Positions 12,201 through 24,200 of a stretch of DNA of 64,000 nucleotides are shown in pieces; position 1 is the stretch's first letter, and the number at the start of each line of letters is the position of its first letter. The notes under the pieces are model-generated. The model had not been told where the DNA came from. It did not search any database and saw only the letters and a list, made by a program, of their open reading frames with translations. Origin of the DNA: Phoronis australis. Taxonomy: Eukaryota > Phoronida > Phoronidae. The stretch lies in NCBI GenBank assembly GCA_002633005.1, contig NMRA01000280.1, forward strand, positions 123,564-187,563, read 5' to 3'. Made by a program: the position numbers and the translations under genes.

Positions 12201-15200
12201 ATTAGCGCTTTTTTGCATTTGCCTCTGTATCCACAGAATTGGTTGTCGGATTTTCATTTTAATTTGGCAGATACGTTTCTATTAATGAAATGATCATGAT
12301 GCTTTTGTATTTTTGAAGATTTGGCGTATTCTGTTATAGTAATGGCCATTTTTGTTATTTTCGAATCCATCTTTTGGCATCCGCCTCTCTATATCCATCT
12401 AACTGCTTAAAGGTTTATGAAAATTGGCACATGTGTTGCCGTTGACGTTGGTTTTCGCAAGAATCTGACTACTGTAGCACGCCCTAGTGGCAGTTGTGTA
12501 TTTTGCTTCCTTAACCCTTTGCAGCATTTTAGTGAAATTTAGCAACTGTTTTCCTATGAATGTGACTGGCTGATTGTTTTTTGTATGGATCCAACTTAAC
12601 TGCTCTGTCTCTTATAGTCGTGGCGGTTTGATTTTGTAAGCTTTCCTCTGTTTCTTTGGAGTTCCTTGACAGATTTTCATCAAACGTGGCAGATAGTCTC
12701 TATTAGGGAGCCAACAATGCCTCTCCATTTTCTATCGAGATCGAAGTATTCTGTGCCATATAGTGGCCATTTTATAATACTTATAAACACCCCTAGAAGT
12801 GTACCAGTTGCTGTGGAATTGGCGCATTTCAACGCTTTGCGTTGTTCTTGTTACTTTATATCGGTGGTCGGCATCCACTGTGTTGTTGTTGATTAATCAA
12901 TGAAACTTAACACCCAAAGCCATCTACCCACAATTACCCATGGCTTCTAGTATTCTAGTATTTGAATCTCAAAAATTAATAAAAATGCTAATCATTGTAC
13001 TGTCTTGCATATTGCGTCTTGTTTTGGTATGTGCAAACCAAGTTGTTTTGCCTTTGCGTATTGGAATGTCACACACTTGGTGTATTCTCTATTGTCTCTT
13101 CATTTTCTGACCTTTTGCCATGACCTATAAATTGGGCTCCTCGGGGATTGTAGGAAGTTGAATATGGTTGCAAAATTACCAAGCTTGAAATGTCGTATGA
13201 AAGAACCTCATTTAGTCCGTTAGTTGTGCAGTCTAGCTACATATTCTTACAAAATGGGTGGTTTATGTTTTTTTTTCAAAACGATTGACGGTATTCTGTG
13301 CTGTTAACTGAATAATCTGAGGTATTTTACTTGTTGGAAAGTACTTAAATACCAGAATTTTTTCAACTTGTCAGTTGCATAGACAGGGGCCTTCCTTGAT
13401 GTGATTTTGACTTGTGAAATTTGCCCGCTTTAGTTGAAGTTATTTCGAAAATCATGCAGGAGAGAAGAAAGTTGATCAATATCTTTAAAAAAATTTGAAT
13501 TTTTTAAGACGCTGTGCGATGTCCTTAAAACATATTTTGGCGTTTTTTCATTGGTATGCTTGCTTTTCCTAAGCTACATTGTGATCTTATTCATTGTTTG
13601 AAATTGGTTACAAAAATGGGATGGACTTCTGGTGGCTACACTGCTTTGGCCACGAAATTAACTTCCTGTGACAAGCATTTCGATGGTCTGCTTTGAAGCA
13701 ATAATGACCTGACCATTCTCTAACTTTGAAATTGTTTCTAATCTGAGCAAGGGCCGTGATAAGACCAATTTTTATGCGTTCATATAATGTGGGCGCGTTA
13801 ATCCGTTACCCCCTCCATCTGCCCAGTGTCCATCTGGTGTTCGCCGCTGTTTCTCAAAAGCCCCTTGGCCAATTTTGGTCATTTCCTGTTTTTTCATTCT
13901 TTTTATTGTGTTGCTCATATGCAACCTCTGCTGTAGACAAATCCATATATCACTGTCCATCTGGAAATCATGCATACCTAGAAACTGTTTGATTTCAATG
14001 ATATTCTCAGTGTTTTGTCAGTTCATATTCCATGTACTTTCAGCAGTGACTGCTGTTGTCTTTGTTCGGCATTACCAAGTTTAATTTGCTTGTTATGGTA
14101 AAATCTCGACCAATTTAGGACGCAATATGGCGACCCATGCTTGGGCTAACACCCCCCTGATTTGTCAGGTCTTCAATATGAGCTCCCTGAGCGTTAATGA
14201 GTACATTAGTTTACTTTTTATGGGAGCCATCACTCTTGGGAAATGAAAGTTGAATCCTGAACTAACATTGGAAACTGAACACACAATATGAGTGAGGACC
14301 GAGTTGTGGTAAGTCTTCACTTATTTAGCACACAATATGGCCGACAAATGAAATTCTATTTTGTCAAAGTTCTCCACAAAAATAAAGATTAAGAAAATTT
14401 CACTCTATTATTATCATGATTTGTACTATGGTATTTAGATGTGGTAAAGTAAATTTGGTAAATTTTCTAGTTATTTGTAATCAGCCTTTGAAAAATGGAA
14501 AATGACTATTTTCACCACGGGTATTTTTGTGCAAAATAAGTGGAGAGTTGCCATACTTGCCACGAATGGTTTGTGGGTAAAATGTTAACTTAAAGGAATT
14601 TTGAACTCTCATCAATCCACCAGTGTTGTGATCAGTAAAACGGGATTCCTGTGCTGGTTATATGACCAGAGGTTATTGCTATTTAAAGTGGCTTGCGATT
14701 TTCAGAGTAGAGCCTGGTGCCATCTCGAGTTCAATCTTGAAGTCACGAGGCACACTACCAGTTACTCATTCTTCATCATTAATTCAAGGTCTTCGTAGGG
14801 ACTGCGTCAGGTTTTGCCCTATAGCCTAGTTATGTTTAATATTGCATCTGTTTTACCCTGTAACCTAGTTATGTTCAATAGTGCATCTGACTGATGTCTA
14901 AAAATATATAAATTGCACATGTTGGCCTACTTGTAATCACAATCATAGGTAGTGTTGCCGTGGACCCTTATGAATTGTTACTTAATGCATTTTTTGATAT
15001 TGAATCTAAAGCATGTTGACACTGGTGTGGTTTGTTATGTTGTTGAGTCACAGAAACTGTATCGCAGTTTCTAGATATGCTAGGTTTCCTTTGGAGGAGT
15101 CTTTTTTGCAATTTATTATCAGCCCTCAAAGCCTTTCAAATTAGATGCTTTATTTGTTGATACTTTATGGACCACATTACAGACCATTAGTCAGTGTGTA

Positions 15201-18200
15201 AATCTGTCTCCTGCGAGGGATGATGTCATTGAGTTGGTGAAGCATGAGCAGTCTACCATTTTTTAATTTCTCTGGCGAGAGTGTTTCTCCTGTAACAGAT
15301 TTCCCTGGAATGTCAACTCTTATTCCCTTGGCTTCAGACCACAGTGTCTGTCTGTTGTCCCCATGAACCATGATTTTCTGCGTGATTTTCACCCTAATGG
15401 AAATGCTTGGACCAACTGTAGAGACGCTACTTTGTTAAAACTGACTGCGCTGGTTAGTCAAATGCATGCGATTCGTGGTGTTGCAAAATTCACAAATTAC
15501 ATTTTTGCTGAGCTATGGTCCTAGTTCTTCATGTCAGTATCGTGATGTTTCATTCTGTTGCTGATTCAGCAACCTATATCTGCTTTTGGAATTTTTTACC
15601 ATTACGTTCTCTTTGACCAAAAATAGGTTTTTATAAACAATCCATTTCAAGTCTGTAACCTCATAATAATTGCCTTCATTATGCTTTTGTTTTTGCAAGT
15701 CATCTAACAATGTTCTTTTATCCACCTGAGAGAAAAAGTGCAGTGGGTTAGGGTGCTTCTTTTTAACCTCATGCTTTCCATCTCTTCTAGCCCCATCTAT
15801 TGGCACAACTCTCAACAATAACCCAGAACCAACAGGAAGTACCAGTGTCAGAAGTGAACACTTAAAAAAGTCAAAAAATGAAGACTTTGAAAGCATTGAT
15901 TCATTGTCTTTGTCCCAACTGTCGTCTGTTTCCCACATAGAGGTGCGCAAAGTTCATTCGCATGCGTACGATGACAGTGATTCGTCAACAGAAGAAGAGG
16001 AAGACCCAGAAGTGGCCATGACAAGAGTACCTATACAGACGAGGTCATTGTCCATTCAGAGTTCTTCGGCATTCTCTAGTCAGAGTGAGAGAACAATCAC
16101 ACCTTCTGACCTGGGTGTCACAACGCAGCAACGAGAGTCCAAAGATGCTGGCTACAACAGCCATCATGGCCGCCAGGATGGCTATGGCTTGTCACCAGAC
16201 TCTGTTCTGGAAGATCCCTCAAACACCAACCATCATGGTTCTACTGCAGTCCCCACTGTATTGCATCCTGACAATGGTAGTGATTCGTTCTCGGATGTTG
16301 ACTACACGGATGATTTGTCCAATGACGAATATGGTTCTCCGCCTAAAACTGATAAATTTGACCGAGGAAAAAGCGGCGATCGCTATGGTATGTGCCATTG
16401 TCTATGGTGTGGTTAACATTGTTTTTGTTCTGGGTTAACATAGTTTTTTGTGTTGGGTCAGTTGGTACTCGTGTTTCTTATCTTAATGTGATACATAACT
16501 GAACTATTTTGTATGTCATGATCAATTTGTCATTGTTTTACCATTGGCTTCCTGTGAAACCATTGCATTGAAATCAAGACCAGGTAGTACCAGTAGAATA
16601 GTTTCCTTCTCCCTGCAAGCTTACTTTCATTTCTCAGGTGTGGTGAATTGGATTTTAGTATTGTTACGTTTTCTTGCACGCTTAACTGAATAACTGTGCC
16701 TGATTGACTTTCATTAACTGTCCGCTCTCTTAGAACCTACAGGCTCCTTTTCATGACCTGGTATACAGCAGTGTTTAATCTTAAACTGGAAGGATGTTTT
16801 TTTGAGGCCAGTGTATAAAAATTGTAGTGTTTTATGCTTTTTACTTTTCAGTTGGCTGTTGGTGGGTGATTCAAATCTCTAAGTTAATGACTGAGGCAAC
16901 TTTTAATGTAATGAATTTTTAAGATAATTTATAGCCTACCATTACCAATAACAACAACGGTTATGCTGAATTTTTTATTTATTTATTCCTTACAATTTTT
17001 TCAGAACTAAATTATTGTTATTAGGAAATAAAAGCTAGAAGGTACGAAAACCATTGTATCGTAGCGGATTATTTATTTAGAGTATTCAGAATGACAAGCG
17101 TTAAATTTATTAACAGGATTGTGAGACATTCATAAATGATTCAAATGTTAATGGTGTCCATAAAAAAGTAATTAGATGCTGATCTGCCTGTAAGTGGAGA
17201 TTTCAAAGGATCAGTTGTCCTGTTTTTTAAAAAAACTATAACTTTTAAGTCATATCCACACTACAAGTTACTGTAGAGCTACTTTCCCCGAGGCAACTTC
17301 CTTTGTGAAACTTGCTGTAGAACAACTTGACCCTGTTCAGCTGAGCGTCCACACCTTAAACCGTGCGCAAAATGCCTTTTAAAAATCGTTGGAATTGTTT
17401 TACGTATTCTGGATAGGCTTAGTTGGTTTGTATTCTGCAGTTTTTGTTTTGGCAGTTGAATGATACTGAGGCTGATGAAACTACTCCATTTATGATGTAA
17501 GCTTAGTGATGCAGGGTGAAATGCAGAGTGCTGCTATGCCTAAAACTGTACTTTAAAATTACTTTGAACGGTAGTTTATACTTGTGAATAGTAAGTTAAG
17601 ATCTAAAACCTATCGCACTTTGATGTATTCCATGAAGACGTCAGTTTAATATGTTCATGGTCAAGGTTAAGACTGCCACTGAAAATGTTGCTTTGAAATT
17701 CCGCCATCTTTTGTTATGTATGGTCATATGCTGTATGAGTGTGACATTATGATGTTGAAAATCAAATTTCAGTGATTTAAATTCTGTGACCACTGACTTT
17801 GTATTGCCCCCCCCCCCCTCCCCAATATTGTAAACTGAGATTTAATAATGGATTTGAGCCGTTAAAGCAAAAGATGTATTGCATTTAAGCAATTAATTTT
17901 TTTAGTCGAAATCATTTATTTTCAACATTTGTCCATGTTACTGCCCACCCCTAAATTTTCGTTTTTAGTGCCCATGTTTGTTTACGCATTTCTTGGTATG
18001 AATGCTTGTCTACAAAGTTTTATCTCCTAAAGTATTCAGCATTCCACTTATCTTTATTCAAGTCCTAAAATATAGTATGCTTATCCGGCATACTGTAATC
18101 TTTGCTATCAACCAATGTTTTATTTATTTGTTGCCCATGAAGTGGTTGACATAACTACGATACTGTTGAAAAAATGTCATTCGTCATTTGAGTAAAAGCC

Positions 18201-21200
18201 CGCTACCAATTATGTTTTGAAAGTCCCATGTTTGGCGTAACTGACCTGAATGACTGATATTTGAGTTTCTCTCAATTTTAACACTGTATGCCCATGTCCA
18301 ACTCAGAGTACACCCACTTATTGTTTATTTCCCCCTTTTGCCCGAACGAATACGATTGTTGTAATGAACAAAATAAGATAAAACCTGAGGTGTTGGTGTT
18401 CTTCAATAGATCAAGTGTTCATCACCTGTCAGTTGACAGTGAGTTCACTGTTTTCTTCATAGATGACTACTACCACGATTCGCCGCAGTCTCGGCGGTCA
18501 GCCCAATCTGGGGGGTTCAGCCATGACTCTAGACATCCGCCTCTGGAGAGAGACCGAGATCACTATCACTACCACTACTTGAACAAGACTGCATACGTTG
18601 GTCGGAACAGTCCCCGCTCCAGTCCTCGTGGGCCCAGTCCACGCAGGGTCAGCCCCAACAGCGGGTCTACGCCTCGCTCTTCTTATACTAACTCTCCTAC
18701 CAGTAGTTCGAGGTTTCCACACGGTGATACTAACGTTCTGCACGAGGGCTCCAGTCTACACTCTGGGCTTGATGGCTATAACTCCACCTCCAACTCTGCT
18801 TCTAACGCCACCTCTAGTCCTAGGTGCTCATCAGCAGGTACTAGTCTTACTAACCCCACTGATTGTGTTAACCCGCCTTTCAGCCAGTCTTTGTCTGACA
18901 GCTCTGATGCTGAGCTTTCGGCCACCTCGCAGCTGTCTAACCACGACCTTGCCTCGGACTTCAGTCGCAGTACGCCCATTGATTCTTCAGACACTTCAAG
19001 CGACTCCGAGACAGACGAGTCTCATGTCGTCCCAAGACACTCGGACGTTTCCGGTGATGAGCATAGGTTGAGACAACTCAGCACAATTGTTGAGTCCTCG
19101 GAGGAATATGGAGACACGGCATCAGAACCATCTGGTGATCAGAACGCTCTGTCTATGGATAGTCTGGATGGATACAAAGTTGCCAATTTAACTGGGACTT
19201 CCAAAGGTAAAGCGTTTTCTCAGAGTTTGGCCAACACAGACAAAGTAGCAAATCTTGCTAGTTACTTTGAATCTCTGAAGATCGGAGAGCGTACTTTTAA
19301 GCCAGTGGAATTTGGTCGTGGTGATACACTGTACAGTATTCTAGATCACGAATTATCATTGATAATTCTCAACAACAAGTATGACACAGCAGTAAGCAAT
19401 GATGACATGGTGAAAATGGTGGAGAAAAACTATCCATATAGTTGTGAGACTGATCTTTCCTTTGGTAAACATGATTTGGAGACTCTGGTTGACGTTCATG
19501 GTGCTAATATCAATGTGCTCGACACAGTGCCTTATAACCAGCCTGATCAAATGTTGGGTGAAGCAATATTAACTGATAGTAGTGCTGTCAGTGCTCATGT
19601 GCTCTACGATGTCGACTCTGGCTTGTACATGGATAAGACAAGAAGAAGTAGCAGTGAAGCCTCTGACAACTTGAGTACAGTTTTCGAAGTGCCAGAGGAG
19701 TGCATTGCTCACGAGACAAATTCCTCCGAGACCACGGCCCTGGCTAAAAGCAACTCGGGGGACAGTTCATATTTCTCCGACATCGTTCTGTCCTCAGACA
19801 GTCATGAGGTCCGTAGGGCAAGTGGTGTAGAAAGCTGCGAGGTACCCGTGTGGAAGCAAAAGTTGACCAAGCTTGCGGCAAAATCTGGCAATAAAGGTGT
19901 CTCTGGCTTTTCTGAGTGTGATAACATGCCTACTGCTTTTGCTGAGGAGCTTGACTATAGTTGCTCTTATAACTACTCAGTACCCGCTCCCTCTGAGGCC
20001 CCTGCAAGTGATCCTGATGTGCACTGTGAAGGTATAGTATATGATTATACATGTACGTGATTACGTGTCAGCTGCAGGTATTGAATGGTTTCTGGCTAAT
20101 TGCAAACAAGCTACAGGTATTGAATGGTTTCTGGCTAATTGCAATTTGGTTTCGAAAGGTTCCAAAACCATGAGCACTGTATTTTAAAGGGGGGAACACA
20201 ATTGTTTTTTCTGTTACGTTTAGTAAAAATACTGATCGCTGGTTACCTAATAGATGCATTTTTACGTGTTAATTACTATTACTTCGGCATGTGTTTACTA
20301 TCCATGGAACAACTGAGAAAGTGATGTAAATGGACCAGCAAAAGGTCTACATCTCGGTTCTACTTTCACTTCCATTGGGCAACCATAATGTCTTCTTACT
20401 CACTCTTGAACAGTCTGTGTCGATCGTTGTTTCTCGTTGGGAGTGAATGCAGATTAGGGATGCATGTCTTTTGTTATGTAGCTTATGTTACTTTTGTTCC
20501 ACAAATGGTGATCTGTACCTAAGGAACAATTAATAATTAACTGAGTGAAAAATGTCTACAAGATAAACAGGTATCTGTAGTTAGAGACAGTTGCTTTCCG
20601 CCTTTAAAGATGGTGGCAAGACATGGTTTTTGGGACAGAAACCTATTTTGTACAACATTATGATAGCAGGATTTTATGTCTTTGCTATTTGCTAGTTATG
20701 CTATTATTCTGTGTTGGTCTAATGTGTGTCAGATCTTTGTCATTTCTCTCTCTCTCTCTTTCTATGTGCGTGTGTATGTGTGTGTGTGTCTTTGTGTGTT
20801 CTTACTAGCTTGACTGTGCCTAATAATTGTTAACAACTCTTCTTTAAAACCATGTACAGCAATCGTTATCTGCTTTTGTGTGGAATATATGCTCAATATG
20901 TTTTAAAGTCTCAGTAATATAATTTACAGACTGTCTGTAATCTGAGAACCTGGTTCTTGTGATTACTTTTGCGAAAAGATTTGCTACTCAATTTACTTTG
21001 ATTCTTTATTCTAACTTGCAGTTACGGATTTTCACTTGTCTAGTGCTGTATATGATTTGAAATTTCTTTGCTGTTTTTAAAGTAACACCAGCAGCTGTGG
21101 TCATATTGTGAAGTCTCAGGCAGATGACTGTGCAATGCTCCTTTAATCTTTTTCTTCAAGGCCTTCAACTGCAGAGTAATGTTACCTACTTCATCAATCA

Positions 21201-24200
21201 TGATCCTATCCACTGGCTGTTGATCACATGTCATTAGTTAGTCTGAGACATTTTGCTGCCATTTCAGTCGCTAATGTGCTGATTTCTTCAACATCTTCAT
21301 GCTGTTGTAACTTGTTCCAAATGGGTGATTTCTAGAGAACATTCGTCCAATTCTTAAAGTTTTCATTTCGCCCTCTCTAGCGAAAGTCGTACAGTCCTTT
21401 TCCTGTCATAAAATTGGTCTCATAATAGTCCTTACCCTGATAGGATTCCTCTTCTGTTACCAACTTATGTCATCAGCAATTGGTAACCAAAATAGAATCC
21501 TATCATGGTAAGTAATAGTACGCGACCAATTTCATGAGAGTGAAAGGCCCAATTCATTTTTTGTTATATTTAGCCAGCTAAACAGGGCAAAATACAACTT
21601 TAATAGTGGTATGATTTGAATGTAACATTTTAAAACAATCTATTGCCACTTCATCAAAGTCTCTTTTTTTGAACTGGCAAAACTAAGTGGCCAGAACATA
21701 ACAGCCTGAACGGCAATGTCTTGTTCTTTTGCTAATCAGACAGCAGACGACAGCGAAGACTGGGAGTGGTGGTGGCACCTGTATCCCCTAACACTAACAG
21801 TAGGTGTAACTGATGTAGTAAATGTATAGGGTGTTTCAAAAACATGGATCTTTCATAGACATTTCACAGTTTTTACTAGGATCTGTCTTTTTGATTCACC
21901 CTGTTGTACCCTTCATTTACTGCGTACAGCTTCTCTCGCCAGGCTTTTTCAGCATGTGGACAAATTCAACCGTCCATAACGGTCAGGTTTTAACAACCAG
22001 CAGCTGTCTACTCAAAATTTGAGCTAGAAAATTCAAATTGTTATTTGCATTCTTGAATTTTGAACCTCAGTGCTTTTGATGTGCCCACATATATGTATGT
22101 GTGGTTACAAATTGTTCTCTCTAGCTTGATGAGCATCCATCCCTCCGGCGTCCACAACTATATTACCTAAACCCCTTTTAGAATCTCTGTAAAATTCGGC
22201 ATTCCATTGTTATGGACTGAATGACGATGACTTTTGGTTGAATTCGGCTACCGATGTTGCAATTAAAGTTTTTCATGTTTTCCTCTATATCTTAAGAAGT
22301 TCTGAGACGGATTTTATGGAAATTTGGCATGTAGGCATCTATTAAGGAGATGGCGCATTCGCAGTTTTGTTTAGTTACAACATATTTTGCACCACCTTGT
22401 GGCCATTTTTATTATTATTACGTGTCTTTGGCGAAAGCATCCATCCGCCAAACAACACTAAGTATCCTTTTGAAAATTGGCAGATGTTTTCCTGCTGAAA
22501 AGCTGATGCTAATTTTTGTACGGCCGCCATTAATTTTTGGATGGGTCACACTACTGAAGCACTCCCCAGTCTTCTTTACGTTAGCCTTTGTATCGTCAGT
22601 GTTCTTTGATGGATTTTCATGAAAATTCACAAGTTCCTATTGGGGAGACGATGACACCTTCCTAATTTTGGACAGGTTCAATGTTTTGTGCCACCAAATG
22701 GTCATTTTTATGATACTTTCAAACAGCCCTGGCAGCCGTGAGCACACCGTTTGTGGTCCAGTCGTGAGCCCATTTCACCCCTTTGCGTAGCTCTTTGACA
22801 AAAATTCACGCCTTAGAAATATAGCATTTGATGTTTTAGCAAAAATTTTCACCTAGCTGTGCTTAAAATTTTCACCTAGCTTCGCTTAAAATTTTCACCT
22901 GGCTGTGCTTAAAGTTTTCACCTAGCTGTGCTTAAAGTTTTCACCTAGCTGTGCTTAAAATTTTCACCTAGCTTTGCTTAAAATTTTCACTTAGCTGTTC
23001 TTAAAGTTTTCGCCTAGCTGTGCTTAAAATTTTCACCCAGCTCTGCCTGAGCTATTGCTGTTTGCTAAACAGGTAGTCATGAAGTGCTGTTTCTGGTGAG
23101 GCTACTGCAATTGCTGGTTTTATTTAATTAAATCTGTGAATATTCACTGCAGAGTCAACGCGTTCCATTTGTCATACTTGACATTTACCCTATATGAATG
23201 TCATGTCTAAGTTTTAATAAATGTATACCTGTGAAAATGTACATATTTTTATATGGGTGATATTATTAACATAGCTTTAAATTACAACACACCCATATAA
23301 AACATGTAGTTTGGCTATCAAAAATTTATCTAAACAGTTTTTTGCCCTCTCTATTTTTTCCCATGCGATAACCAAATCTCGTGATTGTACTGAGTAACCT
23401 TTTGGTTAGACGATGGACAATTATTCATCCAGGTGAATAATTAGGTGCAAAATTTATAAATCATGAATTCTGGAACTTACTATAAAGTAGGACAGTGCTG
23501 GAGTAACAGTTTGTAGAGTGGCATTGAATTGTTGATTGATCTTTGTGTGGAGCTAAGCAGTTCGGAGTAAATATTGTGCTGTACTCTGTTTGGCTAAAAC
23601 ACCTGGAACCAAACTATGACTTAATTTACCTGTTGTTGGGTCTCAGTTGTGAATATTCACAGTATTAGCATGTCAATAATACATTGTGACGTTAATAGTT
23701 TATGTTGTATTCTGATTATTAACCGTACGTGACCAGTCATTATCTGTCATCTGTCTGTGTAAGTTCAATTTACGAACCAAACAGGCATTGGTGAACTGCA
23801 GTGACCTTGCGGTAGCAATTTAAAAACATGGTCATTTTCTGTAGTGGAGAAATGATTTTGGAAGCCAGTCTGTCTAATGTACATTATTGGCTGGAAAAAT
23901 GATTTTCTGAGATCAGACTCGTCGCATTTGCGGTTTTAGCCAAAAGCTCGGCTGGCAATGTTAATCACCACTCGGTAAATGGCAGTGTATTTTATGTGTA
24001 TTTAATGTAACTGGTTAAGTCACTGACTTAAATTTCAGCACATGTCTGCCAAAGAACGGCGAGGATTGATATTGTTTTTTATAGCTTTAATCAAAGCTGA
24101 TAACTTCAAAAAGATCAATACCCAATAATAAAAAAATACGCTTTTTAGTCGTAAAGTCGATTATGTCCCTTAAATTGATACACTGTTGAAATAGTCATGT

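Larger units (their letters stand above)
8785..15790 (+). other. SYTL intron 3 (7 kb)
   Basis: No exon of recognisable homology is present. It contains the unclassified repeat at 12017-12895 and one or two MITE copies near 14094-14558. A 149-codon open frame at 9076-9525 is driven by a pyrimidine-rich tract and gives a Phe/Leu-rich product without family features. Confidence 0.7.

Noticed and set aside
18498-19071. Open frames antisense to, and in the second frame of, SYTL exon 5.
   Set aside because: Shadows of the long Ser-rich coding exon.
22842-23048. Regular repeat array considered as a CRISPR.
   Set aside because: Units are contiguous with no spacers, and the DNA is clearly animal nuclear sequence.
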